Assembly: GCF_009834515.1 (NCBI RefSeq) | Contig: NZ_CP019426.1 | Location: 791,001-855,000, forward strand | Source of the DNA: Pseudomonas sp. R84 | Lineage (GTDB): Bacteria > Pseudomonadota > Gammaproteobacteria > Pseudomonadales > Pseudomonadaceae | Length of the DNA stretch: 64,000 bases | Direction of reading: 5' to 3' | Shown: positions 52,774 through 60,958 of the stretch, piece by piece | How the letters are laid out: every line of letters begins with the position of its first letter | Position numbering within the stretch: the stretch's first letter is position 1 | Notes under the pieces: generated by a model | What the model was told of the DNA's origin: nothing | The model's database searches: none | The model's input: only the letters and a program-made list of their open reading frames with translations | Program-made: the position numbers and the translations under genes

Positions 52774-52795
52774 GAGTGAGCCTGCTCGCGATAGG
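52721..52795. repeat. Outward-facing REP pair overlapping a gene end
   Basis: REP halves TCGCGAGCAGGCTCACTCCT (52723) and TGTAGGAGTGAGCCTGCTCG (52769) in the order opposite to a REPIN. The left one is inside the coding sequence of the membrane protein. Confidence 0.88.
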
Positions 52796-52813
52796 GCCAA
52801 CAAGGTCACCGCA

Positions 52814-53740
52814 TCAATGCCCCGCCTGCCACGGCTGCCCCAACGAAACCGGCGCATACAACCGCGTCCGCAGCGCATCCCGCGACAACAACACCAGCAC
52901 CACAATCGTCGCCACATACGGCAGCATCGCCAGCAAACTCGACGGAATCGCCAGCCCCAACCCCTGCGCGACCAAATGCAGGATGCTGGCGAGGCCAAAC
53001 AGATACGCCCCGAGCAACAACCGCCACACTCGCCAACTGGCAAACACCACCAGCGCCAAGGCGATCCAGCCACGCCCGGCAGTCATGTTTTCCGCCCACA
53101 TCGGCGTATACGCCAGCGACAAATAAGCCCCGGCCAACCCGGCCATTGCCCCGCCAAACAGCACCGCCAAGGTACGCACGGTCAACACCGGCAAGCCCAT
53201 CGCACTCGCTGCATCCGGGTTCTCGCCCACGGCCTGAATAATCAACCCGACACGACTTTTGATGATCACCCACGCCACTAGCGCAAACAGCGCGAACGAC
53301 AGATACACCAGCAGATCCTGAGCAAACAGCATCCGCCCGATCAGCGGAATTTCACTCAGCCAAGGAATCGCCAACGGCTCAAAACCCGCCAGCGGTTTAC
53401 CCACCCAGGCCGCGCCGACAAAGGTCGACAGTCCGACACCAAAAATCGTCAGAGCCAAACCGGTCGCCACTTGATTGGCATTGAACACCAGCGCCACCAG
53501 CGCAAACAGTGACGACAACAACATCCCTGCCAACATCGCCAACAACACCCCAAGCCACAGGTTGCCGCTGTTCAGCGCGACGATAAAACCGATCACCGCG
53601 CCAAACAGCATCATCCCTTCCTGCCCAAGGTTGAGCACGCCGCTCTTCTCGCAGATCAGCTCACCCAACGCCACCAGCAACAGGGGCGTGCCGCAACGCA
53701 CCATGGCGTAGAAAATATTGCTCAACAGATCGATATCCAT
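52814..53740 (-). CDS. ABC transporter permease, BMP/nucleoside type (second permease)
   Basis: 308 residues, about nine membrane segments, BPD_transp_2 family: RCGTPLLLVALGELICEKSGVLNLGQEGMMLFGA, then GENPDAASAMGLPV (EAA-like coupling loop). The gene order ATPase, permease, permease matches NupABC/PnrCDE nucleoside importers. The ATG at 53740 overlaps the upstream permease stop (TGATG); a GTG one codon earlier is the alternative. It lacks an adjacent binding protein; the BMP protein at 47020 is the candidate. Confidence 0.9.
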   Translation of the reverse strand: MDIDLLSNIFYAMVRCGTPLLLVALGELICEKSGVLNLGQEGMMLFGAVIGFIVALNSGNLWLGVLLAMLAGMLLSSLFALVALVFNANQVATGLALTIFGVGLSTFVGAAWVGKPLAGFEPLAIPWLSEIPLIGRMLFAQDLLVYLSFALFALVAWVIIKSRVGLIIQAVGENPDAASAMGLPVLTVRTLAVLFGGAMAGLAGAYLSLAYTPMWAENMTAGRGWIALALVVFASWRVWRLLLGAYLFGLASILHLVAQGLGLAIPSSLLAMLPYVATIVVLVLLSRDALRTRLYAPVSLGQPWQAGH

Positions 53741-54846
53741 CACAGCGCTCCGGCGGTTACGGCGGTGGTCGACGTGCGCTTTACCCAGCGCAGGTTCAGG
53801 CGTGGCCGATAGAGGATCAGCACGTCACAGGCGAGCAGGAAAAACAGCATCATTCCCTGAAACAATTGGGTGATCGCTTGCGGCAGATTCATCGTCATTT
53901 GTGCGCTTTCGCCACCGATATACAGCAGCGCCATCAACAGGCTGGAAAACAGAATCCCGATCGGATTGAGTCGCCCAAGAAACGCCACGGTAATCGCCGC
54001 ATAGCCGTAACCCGGTGACACCTGCGGCACCAATTGGCCAATCGGCCCGGTGACTTCGCAGACTCCCGCAAGCCCGGCCAATCCGCCGCTGATCAACAGC
54101 GCCAGCCAGATCAGCCGCTTCTCGCGAAAGCCGACAAACCCCGCCGCACGCTTGTCCAGCCCGAGCACTTTGATCTGGAAACCGACAAAGCTTTTCTGCA
54201 ACAACACCCACACCGCGACCAGTGCGAGCAGGGCGAAATACACCCCGGCGTGCACGCGGCCATCCTCCATCAACAACGGTAAACGGCTGGCATCGCCGAA
54301 CATCGCCGATTCGGGAAAGTTGAAGCCGGCGGGATCTTTCAACGGCCCGTGCACGCAGAACAGCAGCAGGTTCAGGGCGATGTAATTGAGCATGATGCTG
54401 GTGAGGATTTCGTTGGCATTGAAGCGCGTGCGCAACCACGCGGTCAGCCCGGCCCACGCCGCGCCTGCGACGGTGCCGGTGAGCAGAATAAATACCAGCG
54501 CCCAACGGCTTTGCATGCCGATGATGTTCACCGCCAAGGCACTGCCGGCGAGCGCGCCGAGGAGTAATTGGCCTTCGGCGCCGATGTTCCAGATTCGCGC
54601 CTGATAGGCCACCGCCAGACCCAGCGCGCAGAGCAGGATCGGCAGCGCTTTGACCAGTAATTCGGAGACGCCATACAAGTCGCTGACCGGCGCGATCAGC
54701 AGCGTGTGCAAGGTTTGCAATGGGTCATGGCCAAGGGCGATAAACAACAGCGAGCCACAACCGAGCGTCAGCGCCGCCGCCAATAACGGCGAGCACCACA
54801 ACATCAAGCGCGATTGCTGGCCACGGGGTTCGAGGGAAAGCAGCAT
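53740..54846 (-). CDS. ABC transporter permease, BMP/nucleoside type (first permease)
   Basis: 368 residues with about ten membrane segments, BPD_transp_2 family. Features: LLVKALPILLCALGLAVAYQARIWNIGAEGQLLLGA (the NIGAEGQ motif of this family) and the coupling loop QIKVLGLDKRAAGFVGF. The start at 54846 has GGAG upstream and follows the ATPase gene by 13 bp. It pairs with the next permease to form the channel. Confidence 0.9.
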   Translation of the reverse strand: MLLSLEPRGQQSRLMLWCSPLLAAALTLGCGSLLFIALGHDPLQTLHTLLIAPVSDLYGVSELLVKALPILLCALGLAVAYQARIWNIGAEGQLLLGALAGSALAVNIIGMQSRWALVFILLTGTVAGAAWAGLTAWLRTRFNANEILTSIMLNYIALNLLLFCVHGPLKDPAGFNFPESAMFGDASRLPLLMEDGRVHAGVYFALLALVAVWVLLQKSFVGFQIKVLGLDKRAAGFVGFREKRLIWLALLISGGLAGLAGVCEVTGPIGQLVPQVSPGYGYAAITVAFLGRLNPIGILFSSLLMALLYIGGESAQMTMNLPQAITQLFQGMMLFFLLACDVLILYRPRLNLRWVKRTSTTAVTAGAL

Positions 54847-54859
54847 GTGGAAAACTCCG

Positions 54860-56407
54860 TTAAACCGTGGCGGCTGAAGGTGGGTTGTCGAACTGGCCGG
54901 CCATCCAGCCGCCGACGTCGCTGAGTTGCGTATCGGTGGTGTTGTGCAGCGCCGACAAGCGTCCGCCACACAAGGCGCCGAGGCGGTCGCTGATCTGGAA
55001 CAGTTCGTCGAGGTCTTCGGAGATCACCAGAATCGCCGCGCCGGCATCGCGCAAAGCGATCAACGCGCGGTGGATGGTCGCGGCAGCGCCGACGTCCACG
55101 CCCCAGGTCGGGTGCGCGGCGATCAGCAGTTTCGGTTGCTGAAGGATTTCCCGGCCGAGGATGAATTTCTGCAGGTTGCCGCCGGACAAACTGCGCGCGG
55201 CGGTTTGCGTGCCCGGGGTTTTCACGCCGAAGCGCTGAATGATCTGTTGGGCGAGGGCTTCGACTTTGCCGCGTTCGATCAAACCGTGGCTGACCAAACC
55301 TTGTTGGAAAGCTGTGAGGAGGGCGTTATCGGCCAGACTCAATTCCGGCACCGCGCCGTGGCCGAGACGCTCGGCAGGCACGAATGCCAAACCCAGTTTG
55401 CGCCGTGCATCCGGGCGTAAATCAGCGACATGTTGTTCGGCGAATCGAATGGTCGCGGCTTGCGCCCGAGGCAAGGTTTGTTCGCCGCTGAGCAGGGCCA
55501 GCAATTCATCCTGACCATTACCGGCGACCCCAGCGATACCGACGATTTCACCGCTGCGCACCTGCACATCAATGTCAGTCAGCGAACAACCAAACGGGTC
55601 CGGGTTGTGCCAGCTCAAGCCGTTCACCTGCAAAAACGCCGCGCCGCCGCTGACCTTTGGATAATCGCCAATCAACGCCGCCGCTTCGCCAACCATCAAC
55701 TGCGCCAATTGCTGATCGGAACATTCGGCCGGTACGCAATGCCCGGCCACGCGCCCGCCGCGCAGAACCGTCGCGCTGTGACACAGCGCCCGAACTTCGC
55801 CGAGCTTGTGGCTGATAAACAGAATGCTGCAGCCCTCGGCGGCGAGACGGCGCAAGGTGATGAACAATTCATCCGCCTCCTGCGGTGTCAGCACTGACGT
55901 CGGTTCGTCGAGGATCAGCAGACGAATGTCCTGCATCAGGCAACGGATGATTTCCACGCGCTGGCGCTCGCCGATCGACAGGCTGAGGACAAGTCGCTCC
56001 GGCTCTAGCGCCATGCCATAACGGCGCGAGACTTCACGAATCTTCGGCTCCAGTTGTTTCGGCGTGCCAGCCTTCGCGCCCATCGCCAGCGCTATGTTCT
56101 GCGCGACGCTGAGGGTTTCGAACAGCGAGAAATGCTGGAACACCATGCCGATGCCCAACTGCCGTGCCTGCGCCGGATTGCGGATGTTGACGCGTTGGCC
56201 TTGCCAGAGCATTTCCCCGGCGTCGGCCTGGGTGACGCCGTAGATAATTTTCATCAAGGTACTTTTGCCCGCACCGTTTTCCCCGAGCAGGGCGTGAATT
56301 TCTCCGGGCGCAATGCTCAGGTCGATGGCGTCGTTGGCCAGACAGCCGGGATAAAGTTTGCTGATGTGGCGCAGTTGCAGGCGCGGGAGGGGAGGCGCGA
56401 TTGGCAT
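54860..56407 (-). CDS. ABC transporter ATP-binding protein, tandem-domain nucleoside/sugar type
   Basis: 515 residues with two ABC domains. The first is complete: Walker A GENGAGKST, Q-loop VFQHFSLFETL, signature LSIGERQR, Walker B LLILDEPTSVL and switch His in FISHKLGE. The second has a degenerate P-loop (GVAGNGQDEL), signature LSGGNLQK and AAHPTWGVD, as usual in RbsA/NupA-type proteins. It energises the two permeases that follow. It is the first gene of the operon; the long spacer upstream contains DnaA-box words. Confidence 0.92.
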   Translation of the reverse strand: MPIAPPLPRLQLRHISKLYPGCLANDAIDLSIAPGEIHALLGENGAGKSTLMKIIYGVTQADAGEMLWQGQRVNIRNPAQARQLGIGMVFQHFSLFETLSVAQNIALAMGAKAGTPKQLEPKIREVSRRYGMALEPERLVLSLSIGERQRVEIIRCLMQDIRLLILDEPTSVLTPQEADELFITLRRLAAEGCSILFISHKLGEVRALCHSATVLRGGRVAGHCVPAECSDQQLAQLMVGEAAALIGDYPKVSGGAAFLQVNGLSWHNPDPFGCSLTDIDVQVRSGEIVGIAGVAGNGQDELLALLSGEQTLPRAQAATIRFAEQHVADLRPDARRKLGLAFVPAERLGHGAVPELSLADNALLTAFQQGLVSHGLIERGKVEALAQQIIQRFGVKTPGTQTAARSLSGGNLQKFILGREILQQPKLLIAAHPTWGVDVGAAATIHRALIALRDAGAAILVISEDLDELFQISDRLGALCGGRLSALHNTTDTQLSDVGGWMAGQFDNPPSAATV

Positions 56408-56927
56408 GACAGGCTCGACTTGCTTGAAGTTGTGCCTGTGGATAAAGCAATTTCCTGGCCATTGAGTCAGGAACCCGAGCGGGCTGCGGCTGCGTGCGCT
56501 CGGCGCAGAGCATTGCGGTGAAAATTGGCGGGATTCGCAGCACCATTTCAGCGCAAAGCCGTTGATCGGGCTCCAGTTTTGCCCGCCGGCAACTGATCAA
56601 AAAACGAGCAAACCCGTGGGAGCTAGGCAGAACCTGCGACTGCGGCGGTCATGAACGGGTTATCCACAGGTTGCTCCACAGTTATTGTGCGCAAGCTGCA
56701 AACCCGGGCATAAGCACTGCAGTGCTTTCTTCTAATGGTGATAAACCGCGCTAACCATCTGTTTCTATTTGAAATATTCGTTTCGTCGGGTGAATTGAAC
56801 GAAAAGTGAACAAACCGCGCAAAGCCACGTGACAGAAGGGTTACAGCGGAATGTACTCAGGTTATCCACAGTCGGGTGCACAGCAGATGTGGGCAACTCT
56901 GTGGAATAAGAAATTTCGGGGTGCCCC
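56408..56927. other. Spacer with three perfect DnaA-box 9-mers
   Basis: TGTGGATAA at 56437-56445 and its complement TTATCCACA at 56660-56668 and 56862-56870. Partial matches surround the last two (CTCCACAGTTATTGTGC, GTGGGCAACTCTGTGGAATA). The middle is AT-rich for this genome (56730-56810). No gene is evident. It may be a DnaA-binding cluster for titration or regulation, or chance enrichment; there is no adjacent replication gene. Confidence 0.5.
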
Positions 56928-57047
56928 AAAAGATCGCAGCCTTCGGCAGCTCCTACATGGAAACGCCGAAACCGGAATCACCCCCCAAAATTCGTGACAA
57001 CCACGGATCCGTGTAGGAGCTGCGGAACGCTGCGATCTTTTGATCTT
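56928..57047. repeat. Spaced inverted pair of the second palindrome family
   Basis: AAAAGATCGCAGCCTTCGGC at 56928 and the complementary TGTAGGAGCTGCGGAACGCT at 57012 flank about 54 bases of unrelated sequence. The right copy is mutated in its loop. It lies just after the yigZ-like stop. Confidence 0.85.
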
Positions 57048-57051
57048 GGCT

Positions 57052-57633
57052 TCACCGCTGCAACAAAATCCGCCCACGACTCAAATCCGCCAACTGGCTT
57101 TGTAACAACTCGATCTGCGCCTCACCCACCGCCAACTTCAATTCAACCCCGTTTGCCGTGAAGTTTTCCTCCACCACCAATCCACCCAGATCGGCAACGC
57201 GCAACTTCACCAACGCCAATTCGGCAAACCCGCAAGCACAACTCAATGGCACCCGGCTTATCAACTCAACCTTGGCCGCCGTTTGCAGGCATTTGTTCGC
57301 ACCACCGCCATAAGCCCGGGCCAAGCCGCCCGTGCCCAATTGAATACCGCCGTACCAACGAATCACCAGCACCGCGACCTGATCGCAATCCTGCGCTTCA
57401 ATCGCCGCCAGAATCGGTCGCCCGGCCGTGCCGCCCGGTTCGCCGTCATCATTGCTACGGTATTGATCGCCGAGCTTCCACGCCCAGCAATTGTGCGAGG
57501 CGTTGAAATCGCTGTGTTGTTCGAAAAAAGCCTGCGCCTCGGCAGGGCTGCCGATCGGCGTGGCGAAAGTGATAAAGCGGCTTTTGCGAATCTCTTCGCG
57601 GTACTCGCAAAAACCGCTGAGGGTGAAAGGCAT
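57052..57633 (-). CDS. yigZ: IMPACT/YigZ-family protein
   Basis: 193 residues. UPF0029 N-terminal domain (RKSRFITFATPIGSPAEAQAFFEQHSDFNASHNCWAWKLG, NDDGEPGGTAGRPILAAIE, VAVLVIRWYGGIQLGTGGLARAYG) and a C-terminal DUF1949 half. IMPACT proteins bind ribosome-associated factors; the bacterial role is poorly defined. It is the last gene of an operon with the RutR-like regulator (7-bp gap) and the NCS2 permease. Confidence 0.9.
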   Translation of the reverse strand: MPFTLSGFCEYREEIRKSRFITFATPIGSPAEAQAFFEQHSDFNASHNCWAWKLGDQYRSNDDGEPGGTAGRPILAAIEAQDCDQVAVLVIRWYGGIQLGTGGLARAYGGGANKCLQTAAKVELISRVPLSCACGFAELALVKLRVADLGGLVVEENFTANGVELKLAVGEAQIELLQSQLADLSRGRILLQR

Positions 57634-57640
57634 AAACGTC

Positions 57641-58291
57641 TTATAGAGGAGGAGTGAGGCCGCAGCCTTTGAGAATGATGCGGATCAGGTTGTTGCCGGC
57701 GTCTTCCATGTCCTGCTTGGTCAGCTTGCTGCGACCGCTGACGCGGCAGATCTGCGTGGCGAAGTCGGCGTAATGCTGAGTGCTGCCCCATAACAGGAAG
57801 ATCAGGTGCACCGGATCGACCGCGTCCATTTTGCCCGCATCGATCCACGCCTGAAACACCGCCGCACGGCCAGTGAACCAGGCGCGGTAATCCTGATTGA
57901 AATATTCGGTGAGGCATTCACCGCCGCTGATCACTTCCATCGCAAAGATTCGCGAGGCTTGCGGCTGGCGACGGGAGAATTCCATCTTGGCGCGGATATA
58001 GCGGGTCAGCGCTTCGGCCGGATCGTCTTCGGCGGTGAGCGTATTAAAGGTGCTGTCCCACAGCTCGATGATGTTGCTCAGCACCGCCACGTACAAACCG
58101 AGTTTGTTGGTGAAGTAGTAATGCAGGTTCGCCTTGGGCAACCCGGCATTCTGGGCGATGGTGTTCATGCTGGTGCCTTTGTACCCGTGACGGGCGAACT
58201 CGTCTTCGGCGGCTTTGAGGATGGTCTCTTCGTTCTTCTGACGAATGCGGCTGGCGGGTTTGCCGCCATGGGCAGGGACTTCAAAGGTCAT
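57641..58291 (-). CDS. TetR-family regulator of the RutR type
   Basis: 216 residues. N-terminal TetR HTH (ILKAAEDEFARHGYKGTSMNTIAQNAGLPKANLHYYFTNKLGLY). The C-terminal domain matches RutR/YcdC closely: YIRAKMEFSRRQPQASRIFAMEVISGG and DAVDPVHLIFLLWGSTQHYADFATQI. E. coli RutR binds uracil and thymine and controls pyrimidine and purine catabolism genes. Here it is the second gene after an NCS2 permease, so it probably senses a nucleobase or breakdown product. GGAAG precedes the ATG at 58291; the longer frame to 58342 is unlikely. Confidence 0.88.
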   Translation of the reverse strand: MTFEVPAHGGKPASRIRQKNEETILKAAEDEFARHGYKGTSMNTIAQNAGLPKANLHYYFTNKLGLYVAVLSNIIELWDSTFNTLTAEDDPAEALTRYIRAKMEFSRRQPQASRIFAMEVISGGECLTEYFNQDYRAWFTGRAAVFQAWIDAGKMDAVDPVHLIFLLWGSTQHYADFATQICRVSGRSKLTKQDMEDAGNNLIRIILKGCGLTPPL

Positions 58292-58379
58292 AGGCACTTC
58301 CGGGTTTGTCTGTGGGTGCAACCAGTTGCGTTGATAGCGCACCCACAGACATCCGACAAGTCCTTGCGCGATAAAACCG

Positions 58380-59768
58380 TTACGCCTGTTCGATCTTGTT
58401 CAGCGCCGCGTGCACTTCAGCGGCCTCGGTTTTCGACTCCGGCAGCAAAAGGCACAGGATGATTGCCGTCAATCCACCGCTGGTGATCGCCGAGTCGAAC
58501 AGGTTCTGCACCAGTTTCGGCAGCAGGTGCAGCAGGTTCGGTTGTGCGGCGATGCCGAGGCCAACGCCGAACGACGTGGCGATGATCAACATGCTGCGTC
58601 GATCCAGCGGCGACTGCGCGAGGATGCGCACGCCGGCAGCGGCCACCGCGCCGAACATCACCAGGGTCGCACCGCCGAGTACCGGTTTCGGAATCTGTTG
58701 CAGCACCGCGCCTATCATCGGGAACAGGCCGAGACAAAACAGAATCGCGCCGATGTACAACCCGACGTAGCGACTGGCCACGCCGGTCAACTGGATCACG
58801 CCGTTGTTCTGCGCGAACGTGGTGTTGGGGAAAGCGCTGAAGGTCGCGGCGATCATGCAGCTCACGCCATCGCCGAGTACGCCACCGCGCAGGCGGCTTA
58901 TATAAGAAGGGCCGCTGATTGGCTGGCGGGCAAGCATGCAGTTGGCCGTGAGGTCACCGACGGTTTCGATGGTGCTGATCAGATAAATCAGTGCGACCGG
59001 CAGGAAAGCCGTCCAGTCGAAGCTGAAGCCAAACTTGAACGGTGTAGGAAAACTCACCAGTGGCAAGTCAGGTAAAGGCTGCGGCACCAGTTTCCCACTG
59101 AACCACGCGGCCAGACTGCCGAGCAGCAAACCGATGATGATTGCCGACAAGCGCACCCATGGCGTGTTCGAGCGGTTGAGCAGAATGATCGTCAGCAACA
59201 CAAACACGCCCAGCGCCAGATTGCCCGGCGCACCGAAGTCAGGCGCATTGAAGCCGCCGCCGAGATCAGTGATGCCGACCTTGATCAGGCTGATGCCGAT
59301 CAGGGTAATGACGATCCCGGTCACCAGCGGTGTAACCACGCGGCGCAATTGACCAATGAAGCGGCTGAGAACGATCTGCACCAGCGCGCCGAAAAAGCAC
59401 ACACCGAAGATCATCGCGAGAATGTCTTCCGGGCTGCCGCCACGTTGCTTGACCAGAAACCCCGCCGACAGCACCGCGCCGAGAAAGGCAAAACTGGTGC
59501 CTTGCAGACAGATCATTCCCGCGCCAATCCCGAATGGCCGCCGCGCCTGAATAAACGTGCCGATGCCGGAAACCATCAAGGCCATGCTGATCAGGTACGG
59601 CAAATGCGCGGTCAGCCCGAGGGCCGAGCCGATCACCAACGGCGGGGTGATGATGCCGACGAAACTGGCGAGCACGTGTTGCAGCGCCGCGAGTGTCGCG
59701 GCGAGCGGTTTGGGGCGGTCGTCGAGGCCGTAGATCAGGTCGCTGGACGGTGCGGAATCTGGCTGCAT
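58380..59768 (-). CDS. NCS2-family nucleobase permease (xanthine/uracil type)
   Basis: 462 residues, about fourteen membrane segments, UraA/XanP fold. Diagnostic motifs: STIETVGDLTA (Glu in TM8) and QNNGVIQLTGVASR (the QNxGxxxxTG signature of NCS2). The Gln-Asn form and length fit xanthine/uric-acid carriers more than uracil carriers. It imports a purine base with protons. It is the first gene of an operon with a RutR-like regulator and yigZ. Confidence 0.9.
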   Translation of the reverse strand: MQPDSAPSSDLIYGLDDRPKPLAATLAALQHVLASFVGIITPPLVIGSALGLTAHLPYLISMALMVSGIGTFIQARRPFGIGAGMICLQGTSFAFLGAVLSAGFLVKQRGGSPEDILAMIFGVCFFGALVQIVLSRFIGQLRRVVTPLVTGIVITLIGISLIKVGITDLGGGFNAPDFGAPGNLALGVFVLLTIILLNRSNTPWVRLSAIIIGLLLGSLAAWFSGKLVPQPLPDLPLVSFPTPFKFGFSFDWTAFLPVALIYLISTIETVGDLTANCMLARQPISGPSYISRLRGGVLGDGVSCMIAATFSAFPNTTFAQNNGVIQLTGVASRYVGLYIGAILFCLGLFPMIGAVLQQIPKPVLGGATLVMFGAVAAAGVRILAQSPLDRRSMLIIATSFGVGLGIAAQPNLLHLLPKLVQNLFDSAITSGGLTAIILCLLLPESKTEAAEVHAALNKIEQA

Positions 59769-59859
59769 GGCTTAGGGCTTCTTATCAGAGGAACGAAGTA
59801 ATTTCCCCTCTGCAAAAACCTGTCCACTTGCTCAGCTTTATCGGCAAATAACCCGCAAA

Positions 59860-59894
59860 TGCAGGAGCTGCCGCAGGCTGCGATCTTTTGATCT
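59860..59894. repeat. Second-family palindrome, single copy
   Basis: A variant TGCAGGAGCTGCCGCAGGCTG followed by CGATCTTTTGATCTT, ending 6 bases before the bauR stop. Confidence 0.78.
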
Positions 59895-59899
59895 TGCCT

Positions 59900-60820
59900 T
59901 CAACGCGTCGCCGCCAAACTCTCCAAAAAGCTCTCCAGCACCAAATGAGGGCGCCGCCCCTTGCGCGTGACCGATGCCAGACTCAAATCGTAAAACCGCG
60001 TTCCTGCTTTCAAAGCACGCAAACGCCCCTGCTGCACCCAAAGACTGGCGTAATGATCCGGCAGATACCCAATGTAACGCCCGGTCAAAATCAAAAACGC
60101 CATGCCTTCCCGGTCAGAAGCACTGGCCGTGCAATTGAGTGCCTGGTAATGCGCCTGAATCTCCGCCGGCAAACGAAACGTCGGCGCAATCGCGTCCTGA
60201 CTGTTAAGGCGTTCGTCATCCAGTTGCTTGTCATCGACATAAAACAACGGATGCCCCACCGCGCAATAAAGCAGTGAACGCTCGCTGTACAGCGGCTGAT
60301 ATTCCAGTCCCGACAACGCACTGGCCTGCGGTACCACGCCAACATGCAGGCGCCCATCGAGCACGCCTTGCTCGACTTCATTCGGCGCAATCATGCGGAT
60401 CTGGATCTGCACGTCTGGTCCGCGCTCCTTCAACTGGGCGAGGGCGTGGGTAATGCGCATGTGGGGCAGGGTGACGAGGTTGTCGGTCAGGCCGATGATC
60501 AGCTCGCCACGCAAATGCTGGTGCAGGCCGTTGACCTCGGTGCGGAAACTTTCCAGTGCACTTAATAGTTGCAGCGCCGATTGATACACCTCGCGACCTT
60601 CTTCGGTTAGCGAAAAACCCGCGCGCCCACGCTGACACAAACGCAAACCGAGACGCTGCTCCAGATCGCTCATCTGCTGACTGATTGCCGAGCGCCCAAT
60701 GCCGAGCACGGTTTCCGCTGCCGAGAAGCCGCCGCATTCCACCACGCTGCGAAAAATCCGCAGCAGGCGAATATCAAAGTCACTGACCTGGGCCAGCGGA
60801 TCGGGGCGGCGGCTGCTCAT
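59900..60820 (-). CDS. bauR: LysR-family activator BauR
   Basis: 306 residues. LysR HTH (FDIRLLRIFRSVVECGGFSAAETVLGIGRSAISQQMSDLEQRLGLRLCQRG) and a periplasmic-binding-like effector domain. It is divergent from bauA over 138 bp, the PA0133/PA0132 arrangement in P. aeruginosa, where BauR activates beta-alanine catabolism. The start at 60820 is the first ATG; a TTG eight codons earlier is possible. Assignment rests on context and domain. Confidence 0.85.
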   Translation of the reverse strand: MSSRRPDPLAQVSDFDIRLLRIFRSVVECGGFSAAETVLGIGRSAISQQMSDLEQRLGLRLCQRGRAGFSLTEEGREVYQSALQLLSALESFRTEVNGLHQHLRGELIIGLTDNLVTLPHMRITHALAQLKERGPDVQIQIRMIAPNEVEQGVLDGRLHVGVVPQASALSGLEYQPLYSERSLLYCAVGHPLFYVDDKQLDDERLNSQDAIAPTFRLPAEIQAHYQALNCTASASDREGMAFLILTGRYIGYLPDHYASLWVQQGRLRALKAGTRFYDLSLASVTRKGRRPHLVLESFLESLAATR

Positions 60821-60958
60821 CTTATTGTTCTCATTGTTTAGCAAAGTTCTAACTGAAGGTTAGAAGAGTTGGATTTCACCGACTTTATCGCCGTGGCAAT
60901 TTAGCTGCAACAACGCTTTTTATCTCCCTGACGCTTATGCCCTGCGAGGTTTTGCCCG

